A DNA stretch of 64,000 nucleotides, from assembly GCA_029863175.1 (NCBI GenBank), contig JAOTVX010000001.1, positions 62,001-126,000 on the forward strand. Direction: 5' to 3'. The stretch comes from Betaproteobacteria bacterium. GTDB taxonomy: Bacteria > Pseudomonadota > Gammaproteobacteria > Burkholderiales > SG8-41. Numbering within the stretch: the stretch's first letter is position 1; each line of letters starts with the position of its first letter. A program made the position numbers and the translations under genes. Shown in pieces: positions 1 through 13,013 of the stretch. The notes under the pieces are model-generated. The model was not told the origin of the DNA and searched no databases. It worked only from the letters and a program-made list of their open reading frames with translations.

Positions 1-3969
<3,969 letters not shown>

Positions 3970-3988
3970 TCCCTTGACGAGACAACGC

Positions 3989-4016
3989 GGCCGCGCCGGC
4001 GGGAACCGGCTCGGCC
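3989..4016 (+). repeat. GC-rich hairpin in the gltB-gltD gap
   Basis: Inverted repeat with arms GGCCG-C-GCCGG and CCGGC-T-CGGCC, an 11-position stem with one C/T mismatch and a six-base loop. It fills most of the gap between gltB and gltD. No T-run follows, so it is not a classical intrinsic terminator. It could stabilise the upstream message or limit gltD translation (inference). Confidence 0.6.
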
Positions 4017-4035
4017 CAGCATGCTGAACAATCAA

Positions 4036-5499
4036 ATGGGAAAAATCACAGGATTTCTCGAGTTCGAGCGGGTCGAGGAAACTTACGAGGCGAAAGAGCA
4101 GCGCAAGAAGCACTTTCGCGAATTTATTCCGCGCCTGACGGACGAGCAGGCGAAGATCCAGGGCGCGCGCTGCATGGATTGCGGCGTTCCGTTCTGCATC
4201 AGCGGCTGCCCGATCAACAACATCATTCCCGACTGGAACGACCTCGTCTACCGCCAGGACTGGAACGCGGCGATCGAGACGCTACACTCCACCAACAACT
4301 TCCCGGAGTTCACGGGGCGCATTTGCCCGGCGCCGTGTGAGGAGGCGTGCGTGCTGCGCATCAACGAGGACGCGGTCGGCATCAAATCGATCGAGCACGC
4401 GATCATAGACAAAGCTTGGGAAGAGGGCTGGGTGAAAGCACAGCCGCCCGTGCACAAGACCGGCAAGAAGGTCGCCGTCGTCGGATCAGGGCCGGCGGGG
4501 CTTGCCTGTGCGCAGCAGCTCGCTCGCGTGGGGCACGCGGTTACGGTGTTAGAGAAAAATGACCGCATTGGCGGGTTGCTGCGATACGGCATCCCGGATT
4601 TCAAGATGGAGAAATGGCTGATCGACCGGCGCATGGAGCAGATGACCGCCGAGGGCGTTTCGTTCCGTTCCGGCGTCTATGTCGGCAGCGAGCGCCCCGG
4701 CAAGGGCGTGCCGGACTGGGCGACCGAGACGGTGGCGCCGGAGACGCTGCAGGCCGAGTTCGATGCGGTGGTGCTCGCCATCGGCGCCGAGCAGCCCCGC
4801 GACCTGCCGGTTCCCGGGCGCGAGCTGGAAGGCGTCCACTTCGCCATGGAGTTCCTTCCCCTGCAGAACAAGCGCGTGGCTGGCGACAACGGCGTCGATG
4901 AGCTGTGGGCCACCGACAAGCACGTTGTGATCATCGGCGGCGGCGATACCGGCTCGGACTGCGTCGGCACCTCCAATCGCCACGGTGCAAACTCCATAAC
5001 CCAGTTCGAATTATTGCCGATGCCGCCCGACGTGGAGCGGAACTCGGTTTGGCCATACTGGCCGGTGCGGCTCAGGACCTCTTCGTCGCACGAGGAGGGC
5101 GTCAACCGCGATTGGTCAATCGCCACGAAGGAATTTGTCGGTGAGGGCGGCAAGGTAAAGGCGCTCAAGGCCGTGCGCCTGGAGTGGAAAGACGGCAAGA
5201 TGAGTGAGGTCGGCGGCTCCGAGTTCACGCTCGTCGCCGATCTGGTGCTGCTCGCCATGGGATTCGTTTCTCCGGTTTCATCGGTGCTCGACGCCTTTGG
5301 TGTAGAAAAGGATGCGCGCGGTAACGCGCGCGCGGCCACGGAGGGCGCCGGTTGCTACGCGACGTCGGTCCCCAAGATATTTGCTGCCGGTGACATGCGC
5401 CGCGGTCAGTCGCTCGTGGTTTGGGCAGTACGCGAAGGCCGTCAATGCGCGCGGGCTGTTGACGAGTTCCTGATGGGATCGTCGGAGCTGCCACGCTGA
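4036..5499 (+). CDS. gltD: Glutamate synthase small subunit
   Basis: Small subunit of glutamate synthase: takes electrons from NADPH through FAD and iron-sulfur clusters to the GltB FMN. The N-terminal region carries two Cys clusters ([14 protein letters not shown] and CPAPCEEAC). Next come an FAD dinucleotide fold ([17 protein letters not shown]) and an NADPH fold ([11 protein letters not shown]). The start is set at the second ATG because family members begin MGKxTGF; an in-frame ATG at 4021 would add five residues. No Shine-Dalgarno sequence is obvious before either ATG, and a hairpin lies just upstream. At 487 aa it has normal length. Probably one operon with gltB. Confidence 0.96.
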   Translation: MGKITGFLEFERVEETYEAKEQRKKHFREFIPRLTDEQAKIQGARCMDCGVPFCISGCPINNIIPDWNDLVYRQDWNAAIETLHSTNNFPEFTGRICPAPCEEACVLRINEDAVGIKSIEHAIIDKAWEEGWVKAQPPVHKTGKKVAVVGSGPAGLACAQQLARVGHAVTVLEKNDRIGGLLRYGIPDFKMEKWLIDRRMEQMTAEGVSFRSGVYVGSERPGKGVPDWATETVAPETLQAEFDAVVLAIGAEQPRDLPVPGRELEGVHFAMEFLPLQNKRVAGDNGVDELWATDKHVVIIGGGDTGSDCVGTSNRHGANSITQFELLPMPPDVERNSVWPYWPVRLRTSSSHEEGVNRDWSIATKEFVGEGGKVKALKAVRLEWKDGKMSEVGGSEFTLVADLVLLAMGFVSPVSSVLDAFGVEKDARGNARAATEGAGCYATSVPKIFAAGDMRRGQSLVVWAVREGRQCARAVDEFLMGSSELPR

Positions 5500-5575
5500 C
5501 GGCTTGGTCTACAGCGCGTCGCTGGACGATACCGGCACCGGTGAGCCGCGCATCAGCAATTAGCGCTCGCCCGTG

Positions 5576-6634
5576 ATGCGGCTCAAGAACGACACGCTGA
5601 TCCGGGCGCTGCTGCGGCAGCCCACCTCCTACACGCCCGTCTGGCTTATGCGACAGGCGGGGCGCTACCTCCCGGAGTACAACCAGACGCGGACGCGCGC
5701 GGGCAATTTTCTTGCGCTCTGCAAGAATCCGGATCTGGCCACTGAGGTCACGCTCCAGCCGCTCGCGCGCTATGCGCTGGACGCCGCGATCGTGTTCTCG
5801 GATATTCTGACGATCCCTGATGCCATGGGGCTGGGCCTGCATTTTGTGGAAGGCGAGGGACCTCGTTTCGAGCGGCCACTGCGCGAAGAGTGGGAGATCC
5901 GCAACCTACAGGTTCCTGACCCGGGGGAGCATCTGCGCTACGTGCTGGACACGGTGCGCCAGGTACGCGTCGCCCTCGACGGCGCCGTCCCGTTGATTGG
6001 CTTCTCCGGGAGCCCGTTCACGCTTGCCTGCTACATGGTCGAAGGAAAGGGTAGCGCCGATTTTCGCGCGCTGAAGACGTTGCTTTACCGACGCCCCGAC
6101 CTGCTGCACCACATTCTGGACATTAATTGTCGTGCGGTGACCGCCTACCTGAACGCCCAGGTCGAGGCTGGCGCTCAGGTTGTGATGTTATTCGATACTT
6201 GGGGCGGCATCCTGGGAACAGACGAATTTCATGAGTTTTCGCTTAAGTATCTCCGGCGCACGATCGACGGACTAAAACGAGAGTGCCGGGGCGAGCGCGT
6301 TCCAACCATCCTCTTCACCAAGGGCGGCGGCGGTTGGCTCGAGGAGATCGCAGCGAGCGGGTGTGACGCGGTTGGGCTGGACTGGACCGTCGCGATCGGC
6401 ATGGCACGCCAGCGGGTCGGTGAACAAGTTTCACTACAAGGCAACCTGGACCCTGCTGTACTGCTTGCCGGCCCCGATGCAGTCCGCACCGGCGTGCGAA
6501 GCATCTTGAGCGCGTACGGAAAGGGAACTGGCCATGTCTTCAACCTTGGACATGGCATTTCCCAATACACACCGCCCGAGAATGTTGCTGTACTCGTGGA
6601 AGCCGTGCGTGAGATGAGTCGCGCCTATCACTGA
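5576..6634 (+). CDS. hemE: Uroporphyrinogen decarboxylase
   Basis: Decarboxylates the four acetate side chains of uroporphyrinogen III to coproporphyrinogen III in heme biosynthesis; a cytosolic homodimer without cofactor. Both family signatures are seen: [12 protein letters not shown] near the N terminus and [16 protein letters not shown] mid-protein. The conserved FSDIL motif holds the catalytic Asp. The length of 352 aa is typical. A GTG directly before the ATG (5573) is an alternative start. It sits between gltD and priA, an order common in Betaproteobacteria. Confidence 0.97.
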   Translation: MRLKNDTLIRALLRQPTSYTPVWLMRQAGRYLPEYNQTRTRAGNFLALCKNPDLATEVTLQPLARYALDAAIVFSDILTIPDAMGLGLHFVEGEGPRFERPLREEWEIRNLQVPDPGEHLRYVLDTVRQVRVALDGAVPLIGFSGSPFTLACYMVEGKGSADFRALKTLLYRRPDLLHHILDINCRAVTAYLNAQVEAGAQVVMLFDTWGGILGTDEFHEFSLKYLRRTIDGLKRECRGERVPTILFTKGGGGWLEEIAASGCDAVGLDWTVAIGMARQRVGEQVSLQGNLDPAVLLAGPDAVRTGVRSILSAYGKGTGHVFNLGHGISQYTPPENVAVLVEAVREMSRAYH

Positions 6635-6677
6635 AGAATCGCGCCAGATCTAGCTTTTCGGGAAACCCGCAGCAGAC

Positions 6678-6686
6678 TTATGCACA
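6678..6686 (+). promoter_or_regulatory. DnaA box upstream of priA (1)
   Basis: TTATGCACA matches the DnaA-box consensus TTATNCACA exactly. It lies about 45 bp after the hemE stop codon. Confidence 0.5.
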
Positions 6687-6856
6687 GTGGGCTGCCGCGG
6701 AGAGCTCAACCGGCCACGCAAGGCGTTTTCGGGGGGCGTCACAACAATAACCTATTGATTATAAATATATATTCATCTAAACGCGCCACGCCTTCGGAGC
6801 CGACTGGAAGCGACACCGCGTCAGGCAAACGATAGGCGCTGAACTCATCAACAGGG

Positions 6857-6865
6857 TTATCCACA
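6857..6865 (+). promoter_or_regulatory. DnaA box upstream of priA (2)
   Basis: TTATCCACA is the strongest form of the DnaA box. It lies about 120 bp before the priA start, beyond the AT-rich core. Same orientation as the first box. Confidence 0.55.
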
Positions 6866-6983
6866 GCACAACGCTGATGAGGGGAAAATGGTCTGATGCG
6901 TAAGGGTTTTCTAATTGCAAGGCCATGATCGCCGACGACTGGTCGCTCTCAGCAAGTAACAAAAAGACCGAGAGCCGGGCCCC

Positions 6984-9170
6984 ATGAATATCATTAAGGT
7001 CGCGCTCGATGTGCCGGTGACAACGCTGTTCGATTACCGGCTTGTCGATGCGACGATCGAAGACGTCGGCTGCCGTGTCGTTGTTCCGTTTGGGAAAAAG
7101 CGTGCTATCGGCGTCATCGTGGAGGTTCTCAACACCAGCAGCGTTGCGCCAGGCAGACTGAAACCTGCGCTTCAAATACTACGAGACTCGCCGCGCCTCG
7201 AGAACGCGGACTTGGAGTTGCTGCAGTTCGCGAGCGATTACTATCATTATCCCTTGGGCGCGGCGATCATGGGGACGCTGCCCGCGCGTTTGCGACGCCC
7301 GCGACTGTCTGCCCGCACGCGTCAGGTCAATGGTCGCTTCATGCTGACAGAAGCCGGCACCGCAATTGATCCGTCTACCTTGCCTGCCCGCGCGCACCTC
7401 AAGCGGCGCCTTCTGGCGCTGCTGCATGAACGCGCGGTCGATGCCGCCGATGCGAGAGCCCTGTCCGCCCGTGCGCCGCCAGTCCTGAAAGAACTCATGC
7501 AGGAAGGCCTGGTGAGGCTGGACACGTCCACCTCACCGCTACTGACGGTGCCCCGCCCGCTCCAACCAGCTCCCCCGCTCACAGCCGAGCAAGAGCAAGC
7601 GCTCACTGCGGTGATCGCCGACTTGCAGCGATTCCGGGTACATCTGCTGCTCGGCGTCACCGGCAGCGGCAAGACAGAGGTTTATCTGCATGCCATGGCA
7701 GCCGTGCTCGCCGCGGGTTGTCAGGCGCTGCTCTTGGTGCCTGAGATCGCATTGACCCCGCAACTCGAGAGCTTGGTCAGGAGCCGTTTCCCGGACGTGC
7801 CCCTGGTAACCCTGCACAGCGGACTCAACGACAGCGAGCGTCTCGCGCACTGGCTTGAAGCGCAGTCTGGGCGGGCGGGCGTTGTGCTGGGAACGCGGCT
7901 CGCGGTGTTTGCGCCGATGCCGCAACTGGGGATCATCATTATCGATGAAGAGCATGACGGCTCTTTCAAGCAGACCGACGGATTTCGTTATTCGGCACGC
8001 GACATTGCCGTCGTTCGCGCGCGCCAGTACGGCGTCCCGATCATCCTGGGTTCGGCTACTCCCTCGCTCGAAAGCTACTTTAACGCGGCGAACGGCCGCT
8101 ACCAGCTGAGCGTGCTGGGCCAGCGGATCGGAGCGCCGCTGCCCCACATCGAGTGCGTGGACACGCGCGGTGAGCGCCTCGAGGATGGACTTTCGGGTCG
8201 TCTGCTGCAGACGCTCGACGAGTATCTGGCACGAGGCGAACAGAGCCTTGTTTTCATTAACCGGCGTGGGTACGCGCCCGTGCTCATGTGCCACAGTTGT
8301 GGCTGGATCTCCGGGTGCCACCGTTGCTCCGCTCAGCTGGTGCTGCACCTCAAGCAGCGGCAGTTGCGCTGTCACCATTGCGGGCACATCGCAGCCATAC
8401 CGCCCGCCTGTCCGGACTGCGGCAACCCCCAGCTCGCGCCGCTGGGGCAGGGCACACAACGCGTGGAAGACGCGCTGGCGCAGCGTTACGCCGAGTCGAG
8501 TGTGTTGCGCATCGATCGCGACAGCATGCGTCCGCGCCACGCGTGGCCGGCCATGCGCCGCCGTATTTACGCGGGCGACGTCAAGATCCTGGTCGGTACG
8601 CAGATCCTTGCGAAGGGCCACGATTTCCCGCACCTCAATCTTGTCGGGGTGCTCAACGCTGACAGCATGCTTTATAGCGCCGATTTCCGCGCTTCCGAGC
8701 GTCTGCTCGCGCTGCTTATGCAGGTCGCTGGTCGCGCCGGCCGCGGTACGACCCAGGGCCGGGTGCTAATTCAGACGGAATTTCCGAACCATCCGCTCTA
8801 CCAGGCACTGAAGCTCCAGGATTACCGAGCCTTCGCCGACCGCTTGCTCGAGGAACGGCGCCAGGCGGGTTTTCCGCCATTTCTTTACCAGGCGCTGCTG
8901 CGCGCCGAGGCCCCGCGCCTGGCGGCGGCGCTCGATTTCCTGCGCGCGGCGGCGGTTAGCGCCCGCAGCGTTTCGGCCCCAGTCACCCTTTACGATCCCG
9001 TGCCGGCAGCTATGCCGCGTCGCGCTGGCCGCGAGCGAGCGCAGCTTCTGGTCCAATGCGAATCACGCGCTCGGCTGCAACAATTCGTGGGCGGGTGGCA
9101 CAGGAAACTCTCCGAAAACCGGTCGGCATCGGCGCGTTGGGCCATCGATGTCGATCCGCTCGAGTTCTAG
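6984..9170 (+). CDS. priA: Primosomal protein N' (replication restart helicase)
   Basis: PriA recognises stalled forks and recombination intermediates and reloads the replisome. The N-terminal DNA-binding domain is followed by a superfamily 2 helicase core with Walker A GVTGSGKTEVY (from residue 224) and the DEEH box at residue 321. A zinc-binding insertion starts at residue 436 with CHSCGWISGCHRC and CHHCG...CPDCG pairs. The ATG at 6984 gives 728 aa, a usual length. A hairpin with a T-run follows the stop codon. DnaA boxes precede the gene. Confidence 0.97.
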   Translation: MNIIKVALDVPVTTLFDYRLVDATIEDVGCRVVVPFGKKRAIGVIVEVLNTSSVAPGRLKPALQILRDSPRLENADLELLQFASDYYHYPLGAAIMGTLPARLRRPRLSARTRQVNGRFMLTEAGTAIDPSTLPARAHLKRRLLALLHERAVDAADARALSARAPPVLKELMQEGLVRLDTSTSPLLTVPRPLQPAPPLTAEQEQALTAVIADLQRFRVHLLLGVTGSGKTEVYLHAMAAVLAAGCQALLLVPEIALTPQLESLVRSRFPDVPLVTLHSGLNDSERLAHWLEAQSGRAGVVLGTRLAVFAPMPQLGIIIIDEEHDGSFKQTDGFRYSARDIAVVRARQYGVPIILGSATPSLESYFNAANGRYQLSVLGQRIGAPLPHIECVDTRGERLEDGLSGRLLQTLDEYLARGEQSLVFINRRGYAPVLMCHSCGWISGCHRCSAQLVLHLKQRQLRCHHCGHIAAIPPACPDCGNPQLAPLGQGTQRVEDALAQRYAESSVLRIDRDSMRPRHAWPAMRRRIYAGDVKILVGTQILAKGHDFPHLNLVGVLNADSMLYSADFRASERLLALLMQVAGRAGRGTTQGRVLIQTEFPNHPLYQALKLQDYRAFADRLLEERRQAGFPPFLYQALLRAEAPRLAAALDFLRAAAVSARSVSAPVTLYDPVPAAMPRRAGRERAQLLVQCESRARLQQFVGGWHRKLSENRSASARWAIDVDPLEF

Positions 9171-9174
9171 GCTC

Positions 9175-9195
9175 GCTTATAATAAGCCGTTTTTT
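9175..9195 (+). terminator. Intrinsic terminator after priA that contains TATAAT
   Basis: Stem GCTTA/TAAGC with loop TAA, then CG and six T. It starts five bases after the priA stop. The same bases include a perfect -10 element TATAAT (9178-9183) placed to serve argS, although I find no good -35. The stem is short, so termination may be weak. Confidence 0.5.
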
Positions 9196-9206
9196 CCTCG
9201 ATCCCG

Positions 9207-10952
9207 ATGCCTGCACCCCCGCTTTCCGACCTACGCGCCCATCTTGCGGCGTTGCTGTCCGAGGCGATCCGGGAAGCAGCGCCGCAGGTGTCCGACCCCG
9301 GGATCCTTATCGAAAAGCCCAAGCAGGCGCAGCATGGTGACTACGCCTGCAACGTCGCGCTCCAGTTGGCTAGGGCGCTAAAGCGCGCGCCGCGGGAAAT
9401 CGCTGCTCGACTCGTCGCCGCCTTGCCAGCTTCGCCGTGCGTCGAGAGGGCCGAGGTCGCCGGTGCAGGTTTTATCAATATCTTCCTGAAGCGCAGTTTC
9501 AAGCAGGAAACGGTTAACCGCGTGCTGCGGGCGGGCACCGACTACGGCGTCGTGATGTTGGGTAGACCAAAACGCGTGCACGTCGAGTTCGTTTCGGCCA
9601 ACCCGACCGGGCCCTTGCACGTCGGCCATGGCCGCGGCGCGGCATACGGGGCAAGCCTGTCCAATATCCTGAGAGCCGCGGGATTCGAGGTCACGCGGGA
9701 GTACTACGTCAATGACGCCGGCCGCCAGATGGACATCCTGGCGCTATCGACCTGGCTGCGCTACCTGGAGCGGTGCGGCGTAGCGGTCGATTTTCCTGGT
9801 AACGCCTATCAAGGTGACTACGTCCGCACGATGGCAAACGCCATCCACGAGCAGCATGGCGCGAAGTTCACGCGCGACGTGACGAGGGATGCGTTCAGGC
9901 AGGCGCTCACCGAGCCGGACGAGGAAACGCAGCTCGACCGCTTGATCCAACATGCCAAAGAACGTCTTGCAGGCGACTACACGTATTTTCACGATTTCGC
10001 CTTAAATGAGCAGCTTGAGGACTGTCGCAGCGATCTTGCCGAGTTCGGCATCACCTTCGATCACTGGTTCTCCGAACGCTCGCTCTACGATTCGGGGTTG
10101 GTCGAGCGTGCGCTGCGCACCCTCGACGAACGCGGCCACCTCTACGAGCAGGATGGAGCCAAGTGGTTTCGTTCCACAGCTTTCGGCGACGAGAAGGATC
10201 GCGTGGTGCAGCGTGAGAACGGGCAGTACACCTACTTTGCGTCGGACATTGCCTATCACCTGAACAAGTTCGAGCGGGGCTCCGATCTCGTCATTGACGT
10301 CTGGGGCGCGGACCATCACGGCTACGTCGCTCGTGTCAAAGGCGCGCTCGCGGCGCTCGGTCTTAATCCCGAGCAGCTCACGATCGCGATGGTGCAATTC
10401 GCCGTGCTCTACCGCAATGGCCAGAAAGTATCGATGTCGACCCGCGCCGGAGAGTTCGTTTCCTTGCGTCAGCTGCGGCAAGAGGTGGGTAACGACGCGG
10501 CGCGTTTCTTCTACGTCTTGCGCAGATCCGACCAGCACCTCGACTTCGACCTGGACCTCGCAAAGTCGAAAAGCAACGAAAACCCCGTCTATTACGTCCA
10601 GTACGCGCACGCCCGGGTCTGCAGCGTGCTCGAGCAATGGGGCGGAGAAACCGCGGAACTCACCGACACCGCAACCGCTACGCTGGTCTCAGAGCAGGAG
10701 TTGGCGCTGCTCGCGCGTTTGATGGACTATCCCCAGGCCGTCGAGGACGCGGCACGCGATCTGTCCCCGCACGTGATCGCATTCTTCCTGAGGGAGCTTG
10801 CGGCGGAATTTCACAGCTACTACAACGCAACGCGTATTCTGGTGGAGGACGAGGACACGAAGCGGGCACGCCTGGCACTCGCCGCCGCGGTTCGGCGGGT
10901 GCTGCGTAACGGATTGGCGTTGCTCGGTGTCTCCACGCCGGAGAGGATGTAA
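9207..10952 (+). CDS. argS: Arginyl-tRNA synthetase
   Basis: Class I aminoacyl-tRNA synthetase that charges tRNA-Arg in the cytosol. The N-terminal Add-1 domain recognises the tRNA. The catalytic core has the HIGH motif as HVGH (from residue 138, context ANPTGPLHVGHGRG). The KMSKS equivalent is KVSMST near residue 407. The C-terminal DALR anticodon-binding domain carries the usual hydrophobic helices. The length of 581 aa fits bacterial ArgRS. A SPOR-domain gene starts nine bases downstream, so the two are probably co-transcribed. Confidence 0.97.
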   Translation: MPAPPLSDLRAHLAALLSEAIREAAPQVSDPGILIEKPKQAQHGDYACNVALQLARALKRAPREIAARLVAALPASPCVERAEVAGAGFINIFLKRSFKQETVNRVLRAGTDYGVVMLGRPKRVHVEFVSANPTGPLHVGHGRGAAYGASLSNILRAAGFEVTREYYVNDAGRQMDILALSTWLRYLERCGVAVDFPGNAYQGDYVRTMANAIHEQHGAKFTRDVTRDAFRQALTEPDEETQLDRLIQHAKERLAGDYTYFHDFALNEQLEDCRSDLAEFGITFDHWFSERSLYDSGLVERALRTLDERGHLYEQDGAKWFRSTAFGDEKDRVVQRENGQYTYFASDIAYHLNKFERGSDLVIDVWGADHHGYVARVKGALAALGLNPEQLTIAMVQFAVLYRNGQKVSMSTRAGEFVSLRQLRQEVGNDAARFFYVLRRSDQHLDFDLDLAKSKSNENPVYYVQYAHARVCSVLEQWGGETAELTDTATATLVSEQELALLARLMDYPQAVEDAARDLSPHVIAFFLRELAAEFHSYYNATRILVEDEDTKRARLALAAAVRRVLRNGLALLGVSTPERM

Positions 10953-10961
10953 CATATCGTT

Positions 10962-11558
10962 ATGACCAGGGATTACAAGAAACCCGAGCGCAGGGCCAGC
11001 CCCCGCGGCGGTGGCAGCTCTTTTCTAATCGGCATGCTGATCGGGCTCGTGCTCGGGCTCGGGATCGCGCTCGGCGTGGCATGGTATGTCAACAGAATGC
11101 CAAGCCCGTTCCTGCTTCGCTCGACGCCTTCGGCGAAGGATGGGGCCGCACAGGGCAGTGCGGCTGCGGGCAAGGCCGGGGAGCGGACAGCGAAGGCGGT
11201 TGAGACCAAACCCCGCTTCGATTTCTACAAGATCCTCCCTGGCCAGGAAGAGCCGGCGACCGAGAAACAGTTCCGCGAAGCGAGCAAGTCGAAGCCGTCC
11301 GAGCGCGAGGCGTTTTACCTTCAGGCGGGTGCCTTTCAGAATGCCCCCGACGCCGACACTCTCAAGGCGCGGCTGGCGCTGCTTGGCGTCGAAGCCGCGA
11401 TCCAGACCACGACGCTGCCCGAGAAGGGCGTATGGCACCGTGTACGCGCGGGACCCTACACCAGCATCGAGGAACTCAACCATGCCCGGGACACTCTGAA
11501 ACAGAACGGCGTCGAGACCACGCTTATTCGCGTGCGCGACGCCGGGGCGAAGAACTGA
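10962..11558 (+). CDS. SPOR-domain inner-membrane protein (FtsN-like)
   Basis: Probable cell-division or peptidoglycan-associated protein. A short basic cytoplasmic N terminus is followed by one membrane segment (about residues 23-45, FLIGMLIGLVLGLGIALGV) and a low-complexity Ala/Lys linker. A C-terminal SPOR domain (about residues 112-195, starting FYLQAGAFQNAPDAD) is of the kind that binds denuded glycan at the septum. The architecture is that of FtsN, but short SPOR proteins with this layout are common, so no symbol is given. It lies between argS and dsbA, a recurrent betaproteobacterial neighbourhood. Confidence 0.85.
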   Translation: MTRDYKKPERRASPRGGGSSFLIGMLIGLVLGLGIALGVAWYVNRMPSPFLLRSTPSAKDGAAQGSAAAGKAGERTAKAVETKPRFDFYKILPGQEEPATEKQFREASKSKPSEREAFYLQAGAFQNAPDADTLKARLALLGVEAAIQTTTLPEKGVWHRVRAGPYTSIEELNHARDTLKQNGVETTLIRVRDAGAKN

Positions 11559-11575
11559 TCGGAGAAAAGAAAACC

Positions 11576-12238
11576 ATGCATCCGCGCCGTCGCTTTCTGC
11601 TATTCACGACACTTCTTGCCGGTCTGGTCATTGCCTCCAGCGCCTCTGCACAATTCATCGCGGGCAAGGATTACCTGATCATCAACCCGCCGCAGCCCAC
11701 CGACAGCGGGAACAAAGTGGAGGTGCTCGAGTTCTTCTGGTATGGCTGCCCCCACTGCAACGCGCTGCAGCCTTCGCTCGACGCGTGGGTCAAACGAAAG
11801 CCCGCCGACGTCGAGTTTCGGCGCGTGCCGGCCGTTCTCGGTCAGAGCTGGATGCCCCTCACGCAGGCGTTCTACACGTTTGAAGCGCTCGGGCTTACTG
11901 CAAAGCTTCACCACGACGTGTTCGCCGCCATCCACAAAGACAAAGTACGGCTTCAGGACCCCAAGACCTTGTTCGAGTGGGTCGCCAAACACGGCGTCGA
12001 CCAGAAGAAATTCGAGGACACTTACAATTCGTTCGGGGTGCGCAGCCGGGTGCAGCGCGCGATCGACATGAGCCGCACCTACAACATTCCCGGCACGCCG
12101 GCGCTCGTCATCGATGGGCGTTACCTGACCGCGCCCCACTTGGGCCTCGGGCAAGGCCAGACGCTCAGCTACGAGCGCTACTTCAAACTAGTCGACCACG
12201 TCGTCGCGGTCGCCCGTAAAGCCCGCGCAGGAAAATAG
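11576..12238 (+). CDS. dsbA: Thiol:disulfide interchange protein DsbA
   Basis: Periplasmic thioredoxin-fold oxidase that introduces disulfide bonds into exported proteins. A signal peptide is clear (MHPRRRFLLFTTLLAGLVIA, ending near ASAQ). The active site is CPHC within FFWYGCPHCNAL, and the cis-Pro loop is GTPALVIDG. The ATG at 11576 is chosen because GGAG lies about ten bases upstream and the signal peptide starts there; the frame is open further upstream but lacks such signals. At 220 aa the mature length is normal. A second DsbA-like gene begins two bases after this stop codon. Confidence 0.94.
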   Translation: MHPRRRFLLFTTLLAGLVIASSASAQFIAGKDYLIINPPQPTDSGNKVEVLEFFWYGCPHCNALQPSLDAWVKRKPADVEFRRVPAVLGQSWMPLTQAFYTFEALGLTAKLHHDVFAAIHKDKVRLQDPKTLFEWVAKHGVDQKKFEDTYNSFGVRSRVQRAIDMSRTYNIPGTPALVIDGRYLTAPHLGLGQGQTLSYERYFKLVDHVVAVARKARAGK

Positions 12239-12240
12239 GG

Positions 12241-12888
12241 GTGGCCGGCATAGCGCCCCGCGCCTGGTTTGCGCTGCTCCTAGCATGCGCAACCATTCCG
12301 GCGCCAGCGCAGGAGTTGGTACGGTCGCGCCAGAATATCGAGTACCGTCTCATCGCCGAGCAGCCTGTCGAAACCGGCGACCGCATCGAGGTGATCGATT
12401 TCTTTTGGTACGGCTGCCCGTACTGCAACGCGCTGCAGCCGGCGCTCGAGGCCTGGCACAAGCGCAATCCGGCCGACGTGGTTCTGCGCCGGATCCCGGC
12501 TATATTGAACGACTCGTGGAAACCACACGCGCGTATCTATTACACGCTCGAACGGCTGAACGAGGCGGCGCGCCTGCACCTGCAGATCTATCACGGCTAT
12601 CACGTCGAGCTGCTGCACATGAGCAAGCCCGACGTCATGGTCGAATGGGCAGTCAGAAACGGCATCGACCGCCAGCGCTGGCTCGACGCCTACAATTCGC
12701 AGGACGTCGATGACAAAGTTGGGCGCGCCAAGGAGCTGACCAAGGCCTATACCGTCGCGGGCACACCCACCCTCGTGGTCGATGGCCGCTATCTTACGTC
12801 GGGCGAGCTCGCCCCGAGCCTGCAGGGCATGATTCCCGTGCTCGACGACCTCGTTCGGCTAGCACGCCGCGGGCGCGCCGCCAGATAG
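12241..12888 (+). CDS. Second DsbA-like thiol:disulfide oxidoreductase
   Basis: Paralogue of the preceding gene with the same fold. It has a cleavable signal (AWFALLLACATIPAPAQ), active site CPYC in FFWYGCPYCNAL and cis-Pro loop GTPTLVVDG. The start is GTG, two bases after the upstream stop, so translation is probably coupled. The CPYC dipeptide differs from the CPHC of its neighbour and, by analogy with other thioredoxin-fold proteins, should change the redox potential. It may serve a special substrate set or have become a partner of another DsbB. The two copies look like a tandem duplication that has since diverged. Confidence 0.88.
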   Translation: MAGIAPRAWFALLLACATIPAPAQELVRSRQNIEYRLIAEQPVETGDRIEVIDFFWYGCPYCNALQPALEAWHKRNPADVVLRRIPAILNDSWKPHARIYYTLERLNEAARLHLQIYHGYHVELLHMSKPDVMVEWAVRNGIDRQRWLDAYNSQDVDDKVGRAKELTKAYTVAGTPTLVVDGRYLTSGELAPSLQGMIPVLDDLVRLARRGRAAR

Positions 12889-13013
12889 GCGGGGCGCGGC
12901 AGGCGGTCAATCCAGCGCCGCGCATCGTGCCGCCAACTCAACGCGTCATACCGAACTGGCTTTACGACCGGGTCTTCGCCCGCGCCCCGTGCAAGCAGCG
13001 TCGCAAGGGTTGA

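Larger units (their letters stand above)
6635..6983. other. 349-bp gap between hemE and priA with DnaA boxes and AT-rich core
   Basis: The longest non-coding stretch in the window. No credible gene is seen. It holds two perfect DnaA-box matches (6678-6686 and 6857-6865) either side of a 40-bp stretch at 6741-6780 that is far richer in A and T than its surroundings and includes ATAAATATATATTCAT. This layout resembles a replication-control or DnaA-titration site, but could simply be a DnaA-regulated priA promoter. Confidence 0.5.

Noticed and set aside
12889..13013. Bidirectional terminator between the convergent dsbA-like gene and glmS
   Set aside because: Only short GC-rich pairings without a T-run; nothing convincing can be claimed.
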